64,000 bases of DNA, taken from positions 225,811 to 289,810 of the forward strand of contig PJRA01000303.1 of assembly GCA_016987375.1 (NCBI GenBank), read 5' to 3'. The notes under the pieces are model-generated. The model did not search any database. It worked only from the letters and a program-made list of their open reading frames with translations, and was not told the DNA's origin. Shown here in pieces: positions 48,001 through 61,718 of this stretch. Each line of letters begins with the position of its first letter. The first letter of the stretch is position 1. This DNA comes from Brachionus koreanus (taxonomy: Eukaryota > Rotifera > Eurotatoria > Ploima > Brachionidae). The position numbers and the translations under genes were made by a program.

Positions 48001-49188
48001 AATAATTTGGGAACCACCAATGATTTATAAAAGTTATTGTGCCATAAATATTGAATATTATCCGTTTGATATTCAGGATTGCTACATGAAATTTGGCACT
48101 TGGACTTTTGACGGAAATCTGATTAATCTAGAACACATAAATCAAAACAATTCGATTCCAGTCCTAAATCCAGTGATACGCAAAGGCGGAATTTCGACCA
48201 AATTGTACACAGTTGAGACTGGTATTGACATGTCCGACTTTTATCAAAGTGTTGAATGGGACGTTCTTTCAATACCAGCACAAAAAAATATAAAGTATTA
48301 TGATTGTTGCGTCGAGCCTTACTATGACATTTATTTTAACATAACAATAAGGCGAAAAACACTATTCTATACAGTTAACTTGATAATTCCTTGTGTTAAT
48401 ATTTCATTTTTATCAGTGTTGGTATTCTATTTGCCAAGCGATAGCGGCGAAAAGCTAACCCTTGGCATATCTATTCTAGTCGCCTTGCTAGTTTTCTATT
48501 TGCTACTAATTGAGCTGATACCACCGACTTCTCTGGTTATTCCGCTTCTTGGCAAGTACTTACTTTTTACACTTATTTTAGTAAATTTAAGTATACTATT
48601 GACAATTTTTATACTAAATCTTCACCATCGAAAACCCAATACTCACAAAATGCCGTTTTGGATGAAACGCTTGTTTATAGAAATTTTGCCAAAATTGCTC
48701 TTAATCGAACGACCCGATGCAGTTAACTGTCAATTAGATGAAGGAGTTAAAATAAAAAAATTCATGCCATGCTTTAACTCGAATGGCTTAGTCGGAAGTT
48801 GTGCAGAAGACCAGTTTTCAGATTTTGAACAGAATTTAAGCAAGCAAAAGTCTGAATCTATGAAAAGTGTTAATTCAAGTCTAAATGAAAAGACAATTTA
48901 TCCAAAAAAAGTGACGGACGCTTTTAATGGAATAAGATACATCAATAAACAAATGAAAAAAGAAAGCGCTGATAGAAAAGTAATTATAATAGTGAACTAA
49001 CTCTTTCGGTTTTAATTTATTCTAATCAAAAGGAAATTGATGACTGGAAATATGTATCAATGGTAATTGATCGCTTACTATTGTGGATTTTTACTGCTGC
49101 TTGTTTGATTGGCACATTCGGAATATTGCTACAAGCTCCCTCAATTTATGACACTAGAGAGGAATTGAGAAAATACCATGATCAATAA
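45067..49188 (+). CDS. nicotinic acetylcholine receptor, alpha-type subunit
   Basis: Seven exons: 45067-45112, 45172-45317, 46897-46941, 47708-47808, 47878-47886, 47941-48979 and 49033-49188; all phases agree and give 513 residues. [21 protein letters not shown] is a signal peptide split by intron 1. Family landmarks: WLPDVVLYNNADGDYQ, the Cys loop (two Cys 13 residues apart around YYPFDIQD, about residues 149-163), the vicinal pair [10 protein letters not shown] (about 237) that defines alpha subunits, four membrane helices ([64 protein letters not shown]) and an intracellular loop of roughly 150 residues. The GEK ring before M2 and the Glu after it predict a cation channel. In M2 the usual 9' leucine is Val. 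It would form pentamers at synapses or muscle membranes. Confidence 0.95.
47056..47095 (-). repeat. dispersed TTAATCAACAGG repeat core, half copy
   Basis: The reverse complement reads attaatcaacaggctagtgcc and catgcctcaagac; the right block is lost. Lies in intron 3 of the nicotinic receptor gene. Confidence 0.65.
47216..47450. repeat. two dispersed repeats in receptor intron 3
   Basis: 47216-47280 repeats 26985-27050 (gtctaaacaacctctcag), and 47340-47440 repeats 5485-5560 (gttctgtaaacagtacaatg, acaaatgaattcta). The adjacent sequence is full of gtac palindromes (agtacaaaattatagtac, ttgtacgaatttgtac). Confidence 0.6.
47878..47886 (+). other. 9-base microexon of the nicotinic receptor gene
   Basis: atacaacaa is flanked by AG and GT. 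Joined to the CT at the end of exon 4 and the T at the start of exon 6, it supplies codons for Leu-Tyr-Asn-Asn, exactly the residues that are otherwise missing from the near-invariant VVLYNNADGD motif. Confidence 0.85.
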
Positions 49189-50335
49189 AATTATATCATT
49201 ATGTTTAATTTTTATATGTTAAGGGCTAATAAAGTTTTTTTTTCAAAATTTAAAAAAAATTTTTTAGAATAATTTTCAAAAGTTGTGTGTTTTTTATTAT
49301 TTAACAAGTTAATCATTAGTTAATTTATTAACTCTTTAAGAATTTTAAGAAATTTTAAGAAATTTTTATTCAATTTTTAAAGAAAATAAACATAGCATTT
49401 AAAAAGACGTGGTTTAGTTTTTTTTACCTTTTTTTTTTTGATTTTTTTTAATTTAGATTTTAATTTTTATGTTAATAAATTGCGAATTTTCGTAAAATTA
49501 AAATTAAGTAAACTTTTTTTAAAAAACAAATTAATTCTTTTTTTTCCAAAAGAAATATTCAATTTAAATTAAATTCTAGAAAATTTCCTAAAATGCATCT
49601 TTTTCTTTTTTTTTAACGATTTAAGTAAAAATATAGGTATTCTACGTTATTTTTGGACCACACTAAAATCTTCTAAATTTTGCTATCAAACCACTTTCTA
49701 TTCCATAAACCATTCAACAAACCTTTGAACAAATTTACAGGTTTCAGGCACTGTTTCTGTTTAATAAATTATCTTTTAAAATTTTAGTGTCATTCTTTAA
49801 CTAATTATTTTTGCTTTTTTTCACTTACGAACCTAACAGATTTTAGATCACTAATAATTTTAGATATTTGTATTAAATCTCTTATTCTAATATCAAGTTA
49901 GTATGCTTAATTTTACTCAATTTTTGTTTACACTCAAAATTTTTAATTCAAAGTCTGGAATCAGCTACGTTGAACTTCTTCCAGTTTTCTTACATCTTTT
50001 TTCAAGTATGGGTTTCAAATACTAAGTAATTTAATAAGAGATCTAACCAATTAGTAACTTAAATACTACGTTGAATCATAAAATTTTGGGTTTTTTAAAA
50101 GTTTTGATATTTTTTATTTTTTGACATCTTTGCTATTCTTAAACTTAAAATTTTTTTGAATTTTTTTTATAGTGTACAAAATTGAATGCTCTTAAAAATA
50201 ATATGTGTAACTCTTTGTTTATTCAATTCTAAAAAAATTTATAAAATGAAAACTTTAAATAAAAATTTTAAAACGTCATTATTAGAAAAAAGGCCGGTCA
50301 GAAACAGCACTAACTAGTAACACACGTCTAGTAAC
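49189..50335. other. AT-rich spacer after the nicotinic receptor gene
   Basis: Includes its presumed 3' UTR (a GC-poor stretch with aataaa near 49187). No other gene or repeat seen. Confidence 0.4.
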
Positions 50336-51260
50336 GGGTGGTGCACTATTAGTTACACAAAATTCAAGCCCTAATAACCTGGGGATGGTGAAAGCCAAAT
50401 CAAAAATTTTTTCTTTTATTTAATCCTTATTTTATTATGTGTTAAAAATTATTTTTTGTATAGAGACAACATACTATTGTCAGCTATAAATTTAAATTTT
50501 GTCTTAACACCCAATATCAGTGATTGTATAAAGTTTGAATCAATTTTTTTTAAACATGATTCAATACGTCGAATCAATTGTTGCCATTCTATGCCAAGAT
50601 ATCCCAAAAGTCTTCTATTGGCCTTGTTTGTGGAACATTAGGAGGGTTAATGTCTTTAAGTACATAATAAACCATTTCATTCATCAAAGAAATCGTCTCA
50701 ACAGATCTATGAGCACTTGCTAAATCAAGCAAAAACAAATAATTATGGTCACTGTGATACTTTTCAATGAATGGTAGAATTTGTTTTTCAAAGCATTCTT
50801 TGATATAAACCTTTGAATTTAAAGCAATTTTTACAAGGTAAAAATGGCTTGGATAAAACCGATGAACGAGTTTTCGACAGTATTTTGTGCTTTGAGTCGT
50901 TGGGCTTCATTATACTTAGAAGTTTTTCACGTTCAATAAGATATTTTCATTTTAGCCAATTGTCGACCAATGCAAGAATGATTAATACTGAATTTTCTCC
51001 CCAGTTTTCGCTGTCTTATATCTTTTCTATTTTTATCAATTTTCTGAGTTTAGCCAGTTTTTCTTTGCTCCATGATGTTGGACGACCTGAATTTTTTTTA
51101 TTTGTAAATTTTGGTCTTTTAGCTCTCGATTGATATTATTATTTGCCGTATTTCTGCAAATTCCTTCCGGGATAAAGTGATTCGTAACATCAGCTTTTGA
51201 AATATTTTGATCATAAAGAAAATAATTTTTAGCCTTTAGTAAAAATTGCTAGTCTAAGTG
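50336..51260 (-). mobile_element. Tc1/mariner (IS630-like) transposase relic with one terminus
   Basis: Read on the minus strand from about 51260: DQNISKADVTNHFIPEGICR, SGRPTSWSKEKLAKLRKL, then YLFLLDLASAHRSVE with the middle catalytic aspartate and NPPNVPQTRPIEDFW with the last acidic residue. Stops and frameshifts interrupt it several times, so it is dead. At its 3' side, 50336-50420 carries acgggtggtgcactattagt, the same terminal block as 4471-4550. Confidence 0.85.
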
Positions 51261-52242
51261 AGAATTAGTGAGAATATGCATAACTTTTTACTTCTCTACG
51301 TTTAAATCAGTAATTCCACCCATGTGATCGCTCAACAGTTTCTATATCATGTTGTGAAGCTGTAATAGATGGCTAATCGTGAAAATGATTTTCAACACAA
51401 ATTCGATCTATCTAATTACTATCAAATAGCAGATTAGAGATTAAATCCATTTTTTCAAATAATTTTTTTATTATTCTTTAATTATACTCTCCAATTTTTT
51501 ACAGACAATACGGTCAAATCAAGTTCATTTCAATTGTATTTAGTACATTTGATTTAAGTTCGTAAAATGACGATTTGAATTAAAATTTTTAAATTTGTTA
51601 ATAAGAATTTTTTAAAAAAAATTTATGATGAACTAAGAGGATATTCTGTAATAAAGGTACTTTTCAGTTTGTTAGAAATTTTTAGTAAAGCTTTGTGACT
51701 TATTTTTTAAATAAAATGCTCATTCATGTCTTTAATTGTCCTATTCTTTTTCTATTTTTCAATTTAATTGTATCTATAAAATGTATTTTTATAAATAAAA
51801 GATTTTTAACGATTTATCTTTTTGCCAATAATGAAGAAAATTTATTAAACTTATAAGTAAAAATTATTTCAAAATATTTTCGTTGAATTTTCCAAAATTT
51901 AAATCATAAATAAAGTAGATACAATTTTTAGCTTTATTGTTAAAGGTGTACATATTAGTGTGCATTTTTCAGCCACATGATTTGAAAAACAAGATCCTTT
52001 TCGTTTTCTTTTGTTTTTAATTCTCAAAGGCAAATAAATATGGGCACTAATAAAAATTGTTTCTAAATCTTCCAAAATTATTTTTTTCATTATTATTTTT
52101 GTTTAATATAAAATATGATAATTGTGTACATAGGTAAATATTTCTTTATTTTTTTTTTTATTTAGATTATTTGAAAAATTTTAATAATTAATTATTACAT
52201 TTTACCTTAAAAATTTAACCTAAGAAACTATTTTTTTTTAAA
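51261..52242. other. spacer upstream of the p38-like gene
   Basis: Contains a minus-strand ATG frame at 51899-52090 (63 residues, basic, with LRIKNKRKRKGSCF) that has no recognised domain; I rate it a weak gene candidate. The rest is AT-rich and includes the p38 promoter region. Confidence 0.3.
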
Positions 52243-53652
<1,410 letters not shown>

Positions 53653-54574
53653 GATAAATAAACTTTTTGAATAATCTATTTTAAAAATTGAACTTATTTT
53701 AAAATTCAGTAGTTAAATTGATAATTTGTCACATTATCTATTATTACCATGAGCTATAATGTTAAAATTATTAACGTTATTTTTATCAATGATAAATATA
53801 ATCGCTTCAATTAAAAAAAAACAATAAAAGATCTAAAAAAATATTAAAAACATATAGCCCTATTTACTCAGATTATATGGTAAATAGGGCCCAAGAAGAT
53901 AACGATTTTTTTTGGCAGGCCTGTACCAGAATCCGGAACCATTTTGGCAGACTTAAATTCATGATATTTCACAGTCTTTATTGAATTAAATATCAAAATT
54001 TTAAGTAGCCTTTAATAGATTTTAATTATTTTGTTCAATTTTAGGGTCTAACCGGTACTAAAATATCAAAAAAAAATGAATTTGTTACAACCACTTTTGT
54101 ATTTTCAATTAAGTTAATCAAAATTTCAAAGTTTAACTAATTATAAATTAAATTTGTACGGACCTGGATACGTGTCCGACAACTTTGGACTTTCAAACAG
54201 TCATAGCATGAGAAAGGACCGTACCAGATCCGAACCATTTCGTAAAAAACATCCAGGGTCGGGAGTACTGCAGCCAACACCAAAAGCAAGGTAAAATTTT
54301 CAATTTCAATTCTAAAAAACTGCAAATATGAAATTTAAGCAAAATAAGCAAATAGAAAAATTTCAAAATTTTTTAAAAATTTAAAAGCTTAAATTTTTAA
54401 AATTACTTAAAAAAATTAAATAAAAAAATAAATTTGATAGATGACCAAATTTTTATTGAAAAAATTTTCTAAAATAAAAAATTATGAACTAAGAAAAATA
54501 AATAAAATAACGGATTAGTGGATAAAGATTTGCTTTTTTTTAGTGAATTTTTTCGATGTAAAAATATATAAAAT
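53653..54574. other. spacer after the p38-like gene
   Basis: Two similar phrases, cctgtaccagaatccgga at 53921 and accgtaccagatccgaacca at 54219, hint at another diverged repeat. Palindrome-like tacccatttac-type sequence lies near 53860-53890 (agccctatttactcag, atggtaaatagggcc). No gene. Confidence 0.4.
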
Positions 54575-54625
54575 ATAACGGGTGCCCAATAATGCTTGTC
54601 CGAAACTTGAATTTGAAAAAAACAT
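54575..54625 (+). repeat. mariner-type terminus (ACGGGTG family)
   Basis: taacgggtgcccaataatgc then ttgtccgaaacttgaatttg; nearly identical to the reverse complement of 13470-13515. Confidence 0.55.
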
Positions 54626-54739
54626 ATCCTACCAAATTTTCCGACTTCATCTTTGTCTGTCTCGTAGCCTAGAAATTTTAGGACTTAAATGGACAATTGA
54701 ACAATTGGTCCAATATTTTGGATCTAATTTAAACAATTT

Positions 54740-55930
54740 CCATTTAGGTATTTTGTGAAGAAAACGTCCCTTACGGATGAGTAGAACCTGGTCCATTTGG
54801 CTCTTACACGTTTCCAGAGCCCGATGATTGCCCGATTGTCGACATGTAGGTTGAAATTGCGGGCTGGATCGTTGTTGAACCTTAAAACAGAGAAAGGCAA
54901 CACGGAAGCTGCTGCTTCGTTGAAAATAATTGAGTCAGTTGGTGAGGGGATTGAGAAATCTCTTCCCGAATCCCCACCGACTACCCCGAGACCGTACTCA
55001 CTTGCATCTGTATAGTAAGTTTTTTCCAGATGCAGTTACTCCTGTTTCTAAACGACAAACTATCTATTTTAAGGATGACTGAAAGATACCACCAATACTC
55101 GCGCCCAGTTATTGGTGTCATCTTAAGGAAAGTATTAACTAGAGGGGCTACCTTACCTGCATATCCTAAGTAGTAATTTAGGTAACCCCTTATCCTTAAA
55201 CGTTATTACCCTTTTTCCGAAAAACAAGAAATCAACTTTAAGTATTATTGAGATGTACTACCAGTACTCTCTTCGAGTGATTAGCGTCATCTTTAAAAAG
55301 GTAACCTAGGTAGGAATTTAAGTAACCCCTAATCCTTAAAGTGTTCTTTTTAAAAGGGTCGAAAAGGGACTCGCTTATTTTTCTGAAGAAAGAAGAGACT
55401 TCTTTAGACCTTTTAATTCCTAAACCATCCCAATTTGCTATCAAGAAACTTTTTTTCATAACCAGGTTTAAGACGGACTTCGAAGAGTTTGGCACCCAAC
55501 CTGCTCCTTTTAACTTTTGCCTCAAAACACCGATCAGAACCTAGAGGATGTTCTTTCCTCGATATGCTATTAACAGGTCATCCAGATGCCCGTATATGTA
55601 CTAATTATATCGCATTTTAAGAGCATCTGCTGGATAAAAGGTGCGATCGAAAGACCGAAAGGCATCCTTTTAAAGTGGAAGAACCTCCCACCGTAGCCGT
55701 TTGGGTTCAATTCCAGGTTGAAAAAGGCCTGTTTAAAGTCCTTTATCATCTCATCGCTCTCCTTAATCGTGGACCTAAAAGACCTAGTTCGAGTATATCT
55801 ACCTTTGTTCCAAATTTTGAGACCATCCTTAATTTTCCTATAATGAGAATTTTAATACGCATGAAATTTCCTAACAGTTGTAGGCGGAGAGAAATATGCC
55901 TCTACTTCGATCCTCTTTTCTTCTGAGAAG
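54740..55930 (-). mobile_element. LTR/DIRS-type retroelement remnant: reverse transcriptase and RNase H
   Basis: Minus strand: DFKQAFFNLELNPNGYGGRF and KRMPFGLSIAPFIQQMLL, then GHLDDLLIAYRG with the catalytic Asp pair, then a thumb/connection region, then RNase H (YTDASEYGLGVVGGD, IFNEAAASVLPF, NLHVDNRAIIGLWK) with its Asp/Glu/Asp residues visible. An in-frame TAG follows the YRG block, and further stops near 55240 break it. The connection segment is duplicated: 55080-55240 and 55245-55380 are similar. It has clearly higher GC than the surroundings. RNase H after RT with this spacing excludes most LINEs; the exact order (DIRS, Ty3 or other) is unresolved. Confidence 0.75.
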
Positions 55931-56239
55931 TTTATCTCACAAAATCTAAATGTCGGCTTTAAAATCATTGGCATCCATAAAATAAATCCAGTGTGAAAAT
56001 CAAAAATTAAATATGAAAATAAAGATTCATCTCTACTAAACATTTTTCAGACTTGTTCTGGTATATGGATTAGAAAATTATTCACTTTCATAACAAAGAT
56101 AAAACTACAGATAGCAGAGAGCACAATGGTCTAAAAAATGATAACAAAAAAATTCCCGCTTTTCAGATCTACTTTTGGTCCTTGGTCTTCAAAAAGTGAA
56201 GCAGAAACTGATGAAAGAAAAATTAGCATTCTAAAAAGA

Positions 56240-56870
56240 CTTGGTAATAATGAACTAACAAGGAAAATACTTTTAAAATATTGTCCTTTATAACTCTTTA
56301 CAGGCTTTCTTGTATTCATTTTTGAGTGAAAGAAGTCCTAATGAAGATTTTATATTTGAATGTAGCTTATATTTTCTCTTTGTTAGCTTCTTCAGATCAT
56401 TTGATTTGATGTTCATTTGGATGCGCTTATCTGGGATGAATTTCGATTTTCCTCTCTGTATGACCACATTAATAGTCGGTATAGTATTCAACACCATTTA
56501 TTGCTTTCGCAATTCTATCAATGTATCGCTCAAAGTGTTTGTTTGTAATTAGCTTCTAGTAGTTTCCTTTATCATATTATTGTCGATGCTGTTTGCTCTA
56601 CCTTCAACGAATGTTGAATCATAAGATTGATCTTTGGGTTGTTAAAATTACCAGCAATTAGAATACCTTTGTATATTTCCTTTTCAAGAGACAATCTATT
56701 GCTAGCAATAGCATTATTTATCTCCATGATTTTCTCTCTGCTAGCATAAGGAGGACAGTAAATGCATCCTACCAAAATTTTTTTCATTTCAAACAACTAC
56801 GTTGCACCAACACTGTTCAATATTTTTATCAATGAAGCTAAGCTCGTATATCTTTTATAATTTCATTAAA
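56240..56870 (-). mobile_element. LINE endonuclease-domain fragment
   Basis: The minus-strand frame at 56572-56796 reads ILVGCIYCPPYASREKIMEI and GILIAGNFNNPKINL, the catalytic block of the apurinic-type endonuclease in CR1/Jockey-like LINEs. Downstream, 56290-56500 shows a linker remnant with frameshifts (LTKRKYKLHSNIKSSLGLLS). No RT core follows, so it is truncated. Confidence 0.8.
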
Positions 56871-57452
56871 GTTCTGTTCTAGTAAGAAAAGAAAAGGACT
56901 CCTTGAGTTATATCGTTTAGAAATGTTTTAAATATTCAATTTATAATATTATAAATTTTAGTTGTTTTTATACTAGATAAAAATAGGATTAATTAGTAGT
57001 TTTCAGATCTTTTGTTTTTTTTTTTGGAGAATTTTCTTGAAAAATTAAATATAAATCAAGTTTTTTTTTTAATTTTAAGTATAATATTTTATTTTAAAAA
57101 AACGAACATTCTTTAAAATTTAAAATCATATTTTTCTAAATTACTATTTTTATTTAAAAATATTTTTTTTTTCGACTTTAAAGGATTTCCTAAATTTTTT
57201 TATTAAAAAAATACCAATTTGACGATAAAAAGACTAGTCGAATCAAGTAATTCCAAATCAAAATTTACCTGAAAAAAAGAATCTAAACTTTAAAATTAAT
57301 CCAAATCGTTTACTTGGAGAGCTTGTTCAAATTAATTGAAACCAGTCAAATTAAATTCTTTAAAACATTTTAATTATATTTTGAATTTTCAATTAAATAT
57401 AAAAACTGTTTAAAACAACTTGAAAACAAAAAAAGAAAACTTCAAATAATTT
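56871..57452. other. spacer upstream of the Ly6-like gene
   Basis: AT-rich with A and T runs. Presumed promoter region. Nothing specific seen. Confidence 0.35.
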
Positions 57453-57948
57453 ATGAGTCGCAAAAAAATGCATCGAATTTTGATGAATATTGCAGCTATT
57501 TTGTTGATTTTATCGAATTTTTATTGTATTTTTTATCTTAAATTATAGCAAAAAAAATTATTGTTAAAATTTTCAAGCATCAACAGCGGCTTATCAATTT
57601 TACTGCTTCACATGCACAAATTGTAATGATCCTTTCAATTCCACAAAGTCTTCTCTCGTTTTATGCAGTAATGGTTGTTATGTAAGACTAATTTGATATT
57701 TATTTAAAAAAATCTAAATTTTTTTCTAGAAAAACATCAATAAAATACCGGGTAGTTTTGCAGTAGAGAGAGGATGTTCGTCATCATCAGATGGATGCAC
57801 AAATAAAATATATGGAGCACTTGGGTATGGAATTTACAACTACTGCTGTTGGGATAATTACTGCAATTTTTCACTTAGACCTGAAAATAAACGTTATGCT
57901 TCATTGTTTCAAGCTTTATTTCTAATATTAATGAGCAAAATGATTTAA
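57453..57948 (+). CDS. Ly6/uPAR-like three-finger surface protein, probably GPI-anchored
   Basis: Three exons, 57453-57525, 57578-57681 and 57730-57948, joined in phase to 131 residues. MSRKKMHRILMNIAAILLIL is a signal peptide. The mature part has ten cysteines in Ly6 order: QFYCFTCTNC, LVLCSNGCY, RGCSS, DGCT and the closing YCCWDNYCNF, which is the family's CCxxxxCN signature. A hydrophobic C-terminus (LFQALFLILMSKM) after a short polar stretch suggests GPI attachment. Endogenous Ly6 proteins modulate receptors (including nicotinic receptors) or cell adhesion at the membrane; which applies here is unknown. The three-exon pattern (signal, finger, finger) is typical of the family. Confidence 0.85.
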
Positions 57949-60900
57949 ATATTTTCATAAATTAAGAAATCAATCTGAATTCATTAAGTCAATCTCAATT
58001 CTAATTTATCTAGCAAATTGAATAGGTTCAATTAAATTATTTAACTCAACCTTAATTTAAGTTTAAAAAAAAAATTATATTTTAATAAAAATTAATCTTC
58101 GTAACCAATTTTTCAATTAATTTAAACATTATGCTACATATTTTTATCTTGATAAATATACTTAGTATGTTTAATTATTTTATCAGACATCAATTTTTAA
58201 TGTCTTATAAAATAATTTGCCCATTTTTGGCAAAAAATTTCTTTTTTTTTATGCATATTTGCTATTCGAAAACTAACATTAATTAGCTTTATTCTTAAAC
58301 ATGTTTCCATTGCAATTTAAAATTGGAAAATGCCAAAATCAAACAAATTTTTTACATTTGATTAATAGAAAAAGTATGTAAAATTATTGACAAAATTTTT
58401 GAGGGATAAGTAAAAAAGCTTTTTGATTTTCTCTAGAAAACAAAAGAAAATTTTTATTTATTTATCATTTGAAATATGGTTTAATTTTTGGCATTCAAAT
58501 TTTTTAGCATTGCATTTTAAATTTAAAATTTATTTGTGTCAGAGCTCAATTACTTTAAATCAATTCAATAATTAATAAAAAATTAAATTGAGCTTTTAGA
58601 CTTTATTTCTATTGACTTAGCCACTTGTTTTATCTTGAATTTTTTATTTTAGATTTTTATCAATATTTTAAATGAAAGCTCTTTTGTAAGTATTGTCCGA
58701 CATTCAATGACTCGCCAAAAAACCAGCAATTATTACTTACAATGTTTGATTTTAGAAGTGTGTTCAATAATTGCCAAATTAAGACCATTTAATTTAAACA
58801 CGTATATTCATTTAGTAGATTTTCTGTTCGATAAGATTTGTTTACTTTGGTATAAAAACTTTGTCTTGTCTACTTAGTAGCGCAAAATATTTTTGTTTGC
58901 TTTACTTTACTGATGAAAGATCTATGAAAATTTGTCTAAAGTGTTGAATTTTTCAATTGTTCAAAGAATGTGTTCTATTCAAAAACAATAACAAATCTAA
59001 AATTGATAAATTAGAATTTCATAGATAGAGAATAAATCATTTGATTTTAGCATTTATTTAAAGTTAATTCAATTCTGTAGCCCATTCTAAACACATAAGA
59101 TTGATAATGAACAGAGAAATATTCTTTTTTTTATCAATTTAAAATTATGATTTATCAGTTTTAAATGGAATTTTTTGTTGGCCATTTTTTTTCATTTATA
59201 TTAAATAAAATTAGAAAAATAAAATGAAAATGGACCTGATTAAATACAAATTTAATAAGCAATTGGGATAAATTAGCGTTTATGATTATTTTTACCATAT
59301 TAAGTCTTTAACTTTTGGATTTAAAAAGGCGTTTTATATCAATCTTTGTTAAATAATTATGTTTTCAGGATTATAATAATTACTAGCAAGATTTGGCTTG
59401 AAAAAATTTTCGATTGTTAAAAACAATTCCATAGCGTTGCCTCACCAAGCCTATTCTAAAAAGTTTAAAGAAGATTTTTTTAATTTTTTTAAATTTAGCT
59501 TAAAGCCAACCTAATAAAAACATTTCAACCCAATCAATTAATGCAATTTAACAAAATATTTATTTACATGATAAATATTTGAAATCTATCTCTTCGTTAT
59601 ATATGGTTTTGTATCATTTTTATTGTTTTCATCCATTAAAGTTTCTTATTAGTTTTGATATTATGTTTTAATCCGCTTTCAAAAAAAAAGAAAAAAAAGA
59701 ATAATATTGTTGAAAAGCAAGATCATGATTGGTGTAATTCATAGAAATTAGGAATATTTATCTTCATAAAGCATTGATTATATAGCTTGGATTATTCTAG
59801 TTTTGCTAAGAGAAAAGGCAATCGTGAAATTAATTAAAAGCCTCTAATTGCAAAGTCTTAAGCATAACCAGCCTATTTGGACGGCTCTGCTAAATTCTTA
59901 ATTTTTCAAATAGCAAAGTTATGTAAACTAAAATGGATGAGATTTTAATACAAACTCGCATAAAACAAAATCAAAACGAGAGCATATTTGCAAAATATGA
60001 ATTTATGATTGCTTAGATCAAATCTAGTTCGAGCTATATGCGAATTATCTGTGAGACCAGACTGCTTAGTTGGACTGCCAACATCAGTTTAAATTTGATT
60101 AAGTGTGTTGGCCAGAGCCGATTACAACTCACGAATTCATAAGCACCTCTAGACAATTAAATTAATTTGTAAACTCAAGTCAATTCTAATTTTAATTATA
60201 AGTTAAGGAAAAGTCGGCATGATTTAGTTCAAACAAGACAAATTATTTGCTATTGGTATTGTTTCTAGTTTTTGGCTTTAAGAAATTAGATGAATGTGGA
60301 TACAATCCTTGACATATTTTTTTCAAGATGCTTTTAAATCTTTGGTCATTTAAAAAAGACAATTCTAAAATTAACTTGTTTGATTGACAGCCTAAAACTT
60401 AATAAGTCTCAAAGCTGACTGACTAGTCTTTAAGAATATAGGCCATACTCAAACTATGCATTATTTACTGCATTAATGACTAGTAATTTTTTTGATGCAT
60501 CGCGAAAAAACATTGTTTAGGAAAAGCATCGATACCGATACGGCCCTTGCCTCTCTAATTTAAAAATTTATTTTTTCTATTTAACTTAATTTCTAAAAAT
60601 TTGACTTAATTTTTAGGTTTAAAGTAAATTTTAATTTTTTTGTGAAAATAATTTTTTCAATTTTTTCACCTATCTAGACAATTAGAGAACACAAAATGAG
60701 TCTAGTTGAAATCGATCTAGAAGAAATAATTCTATAAATTTAGCTTGATAAAAATCAATAATAATAATAATAATAAATAGCTAAGAGTTTAGCTCAGTTA
60801 AGATCAATTTATTCTTTTATTGAGAAGTTATTTTTGGTTTATTCACTAATTTTTGTGTATTTTATTGCCCATGAGGCATAGGTTTGATTTAAAAATTAAT

Positions 60901-61718
60901 CAGAAATAAAAATTATAGATATTGAAAAAAAAAATAAATAAAACAACAACATAAAAAATCTGCATCCAAAGTAAGAGTTGAAACTTGGGTTTGGCTCGGA
61001 CTCGAATTCCGAATACGAACGCCTTTATTTAATAAGAGAATTAGATTTGTCTAAAATTTGCCTATACATAATTCTAACTAGTAAAACAATGATATCAAAT
61101 TTCTCAACAAAAAAAAAATTTTAATTTTACTAAAAAAAAAAGCTAAATTAGTATCCATTGAGTAGGCATTTTATTTTATTTTTGTAAAATATTTTTGAAT
61201 GAAAAAATTTTGGTTCTTCTAGGCTATTTTCAAATTATCCAAGATTTAAATCTAGAAAAACAATTCTAATGTTATGTAAACAAGTATACGGCATTAAGAC
61301 AATCGAATAGACTCGTTTTTGGCGTATTTTAAAACAACGCTTATTTATTAAAAAACAAATTCTAAAAAAATATTAATTATTCTTCAAATATTAAGATAGA
61401 GATTGATAGACTGCCGTTTTATTTCTTTAAAAAAAGAAAAAAAACATTTTTTTTTTATTTAAAAGCTAATCTAATTACAAGTTTCTGTGGATTTAAATTA
61501 CGCAACAAAATTTATAATTGAGTTTTAGGCTCAGTATTAAATTCAGCCTTGGTTCTAAGTAATTTGCCATCAATCCTATGCTAATTGATTTCTAATTGTT
61601 TCTAATGCCAAGCTGATTGATCTCTTAATTTAGACTCAAAACAAACTAAGAACCAAAATCGGTGTTGTAGTCAGCACTTAGACTGCAAGCACATCACGTT
61701 TGAACAAAGTTATGATTT
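57949..61718. other. 3.8-kb AT-rich gene-free region
   Basis: No conserved coding block seen on either strand. An AAT microsatellite lies at about 60757-60778. The composition becomes slightly less AT-rich between 59930 and 60560, which could hold an untranslated exon of the following gene, but I cannot support one. Confidence 0.45.

Noticed and set aside
50456..51133. Plus-strand frames of 61-106 residues
   Set aside because: Antisense of the Tc1/mariner transposase relic.
51899..52090. 63-residue minus-strand ATG frame as a gene
   Set aside because: No recognisable domain, no splice support and no conserved motif. Left as a weak candidate in the spacer entry only.
60757..60778. AAT repeat as a regulatory element
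   Set aside because: A plain microsatellite in AT-rich DNA; nothing supports a function.
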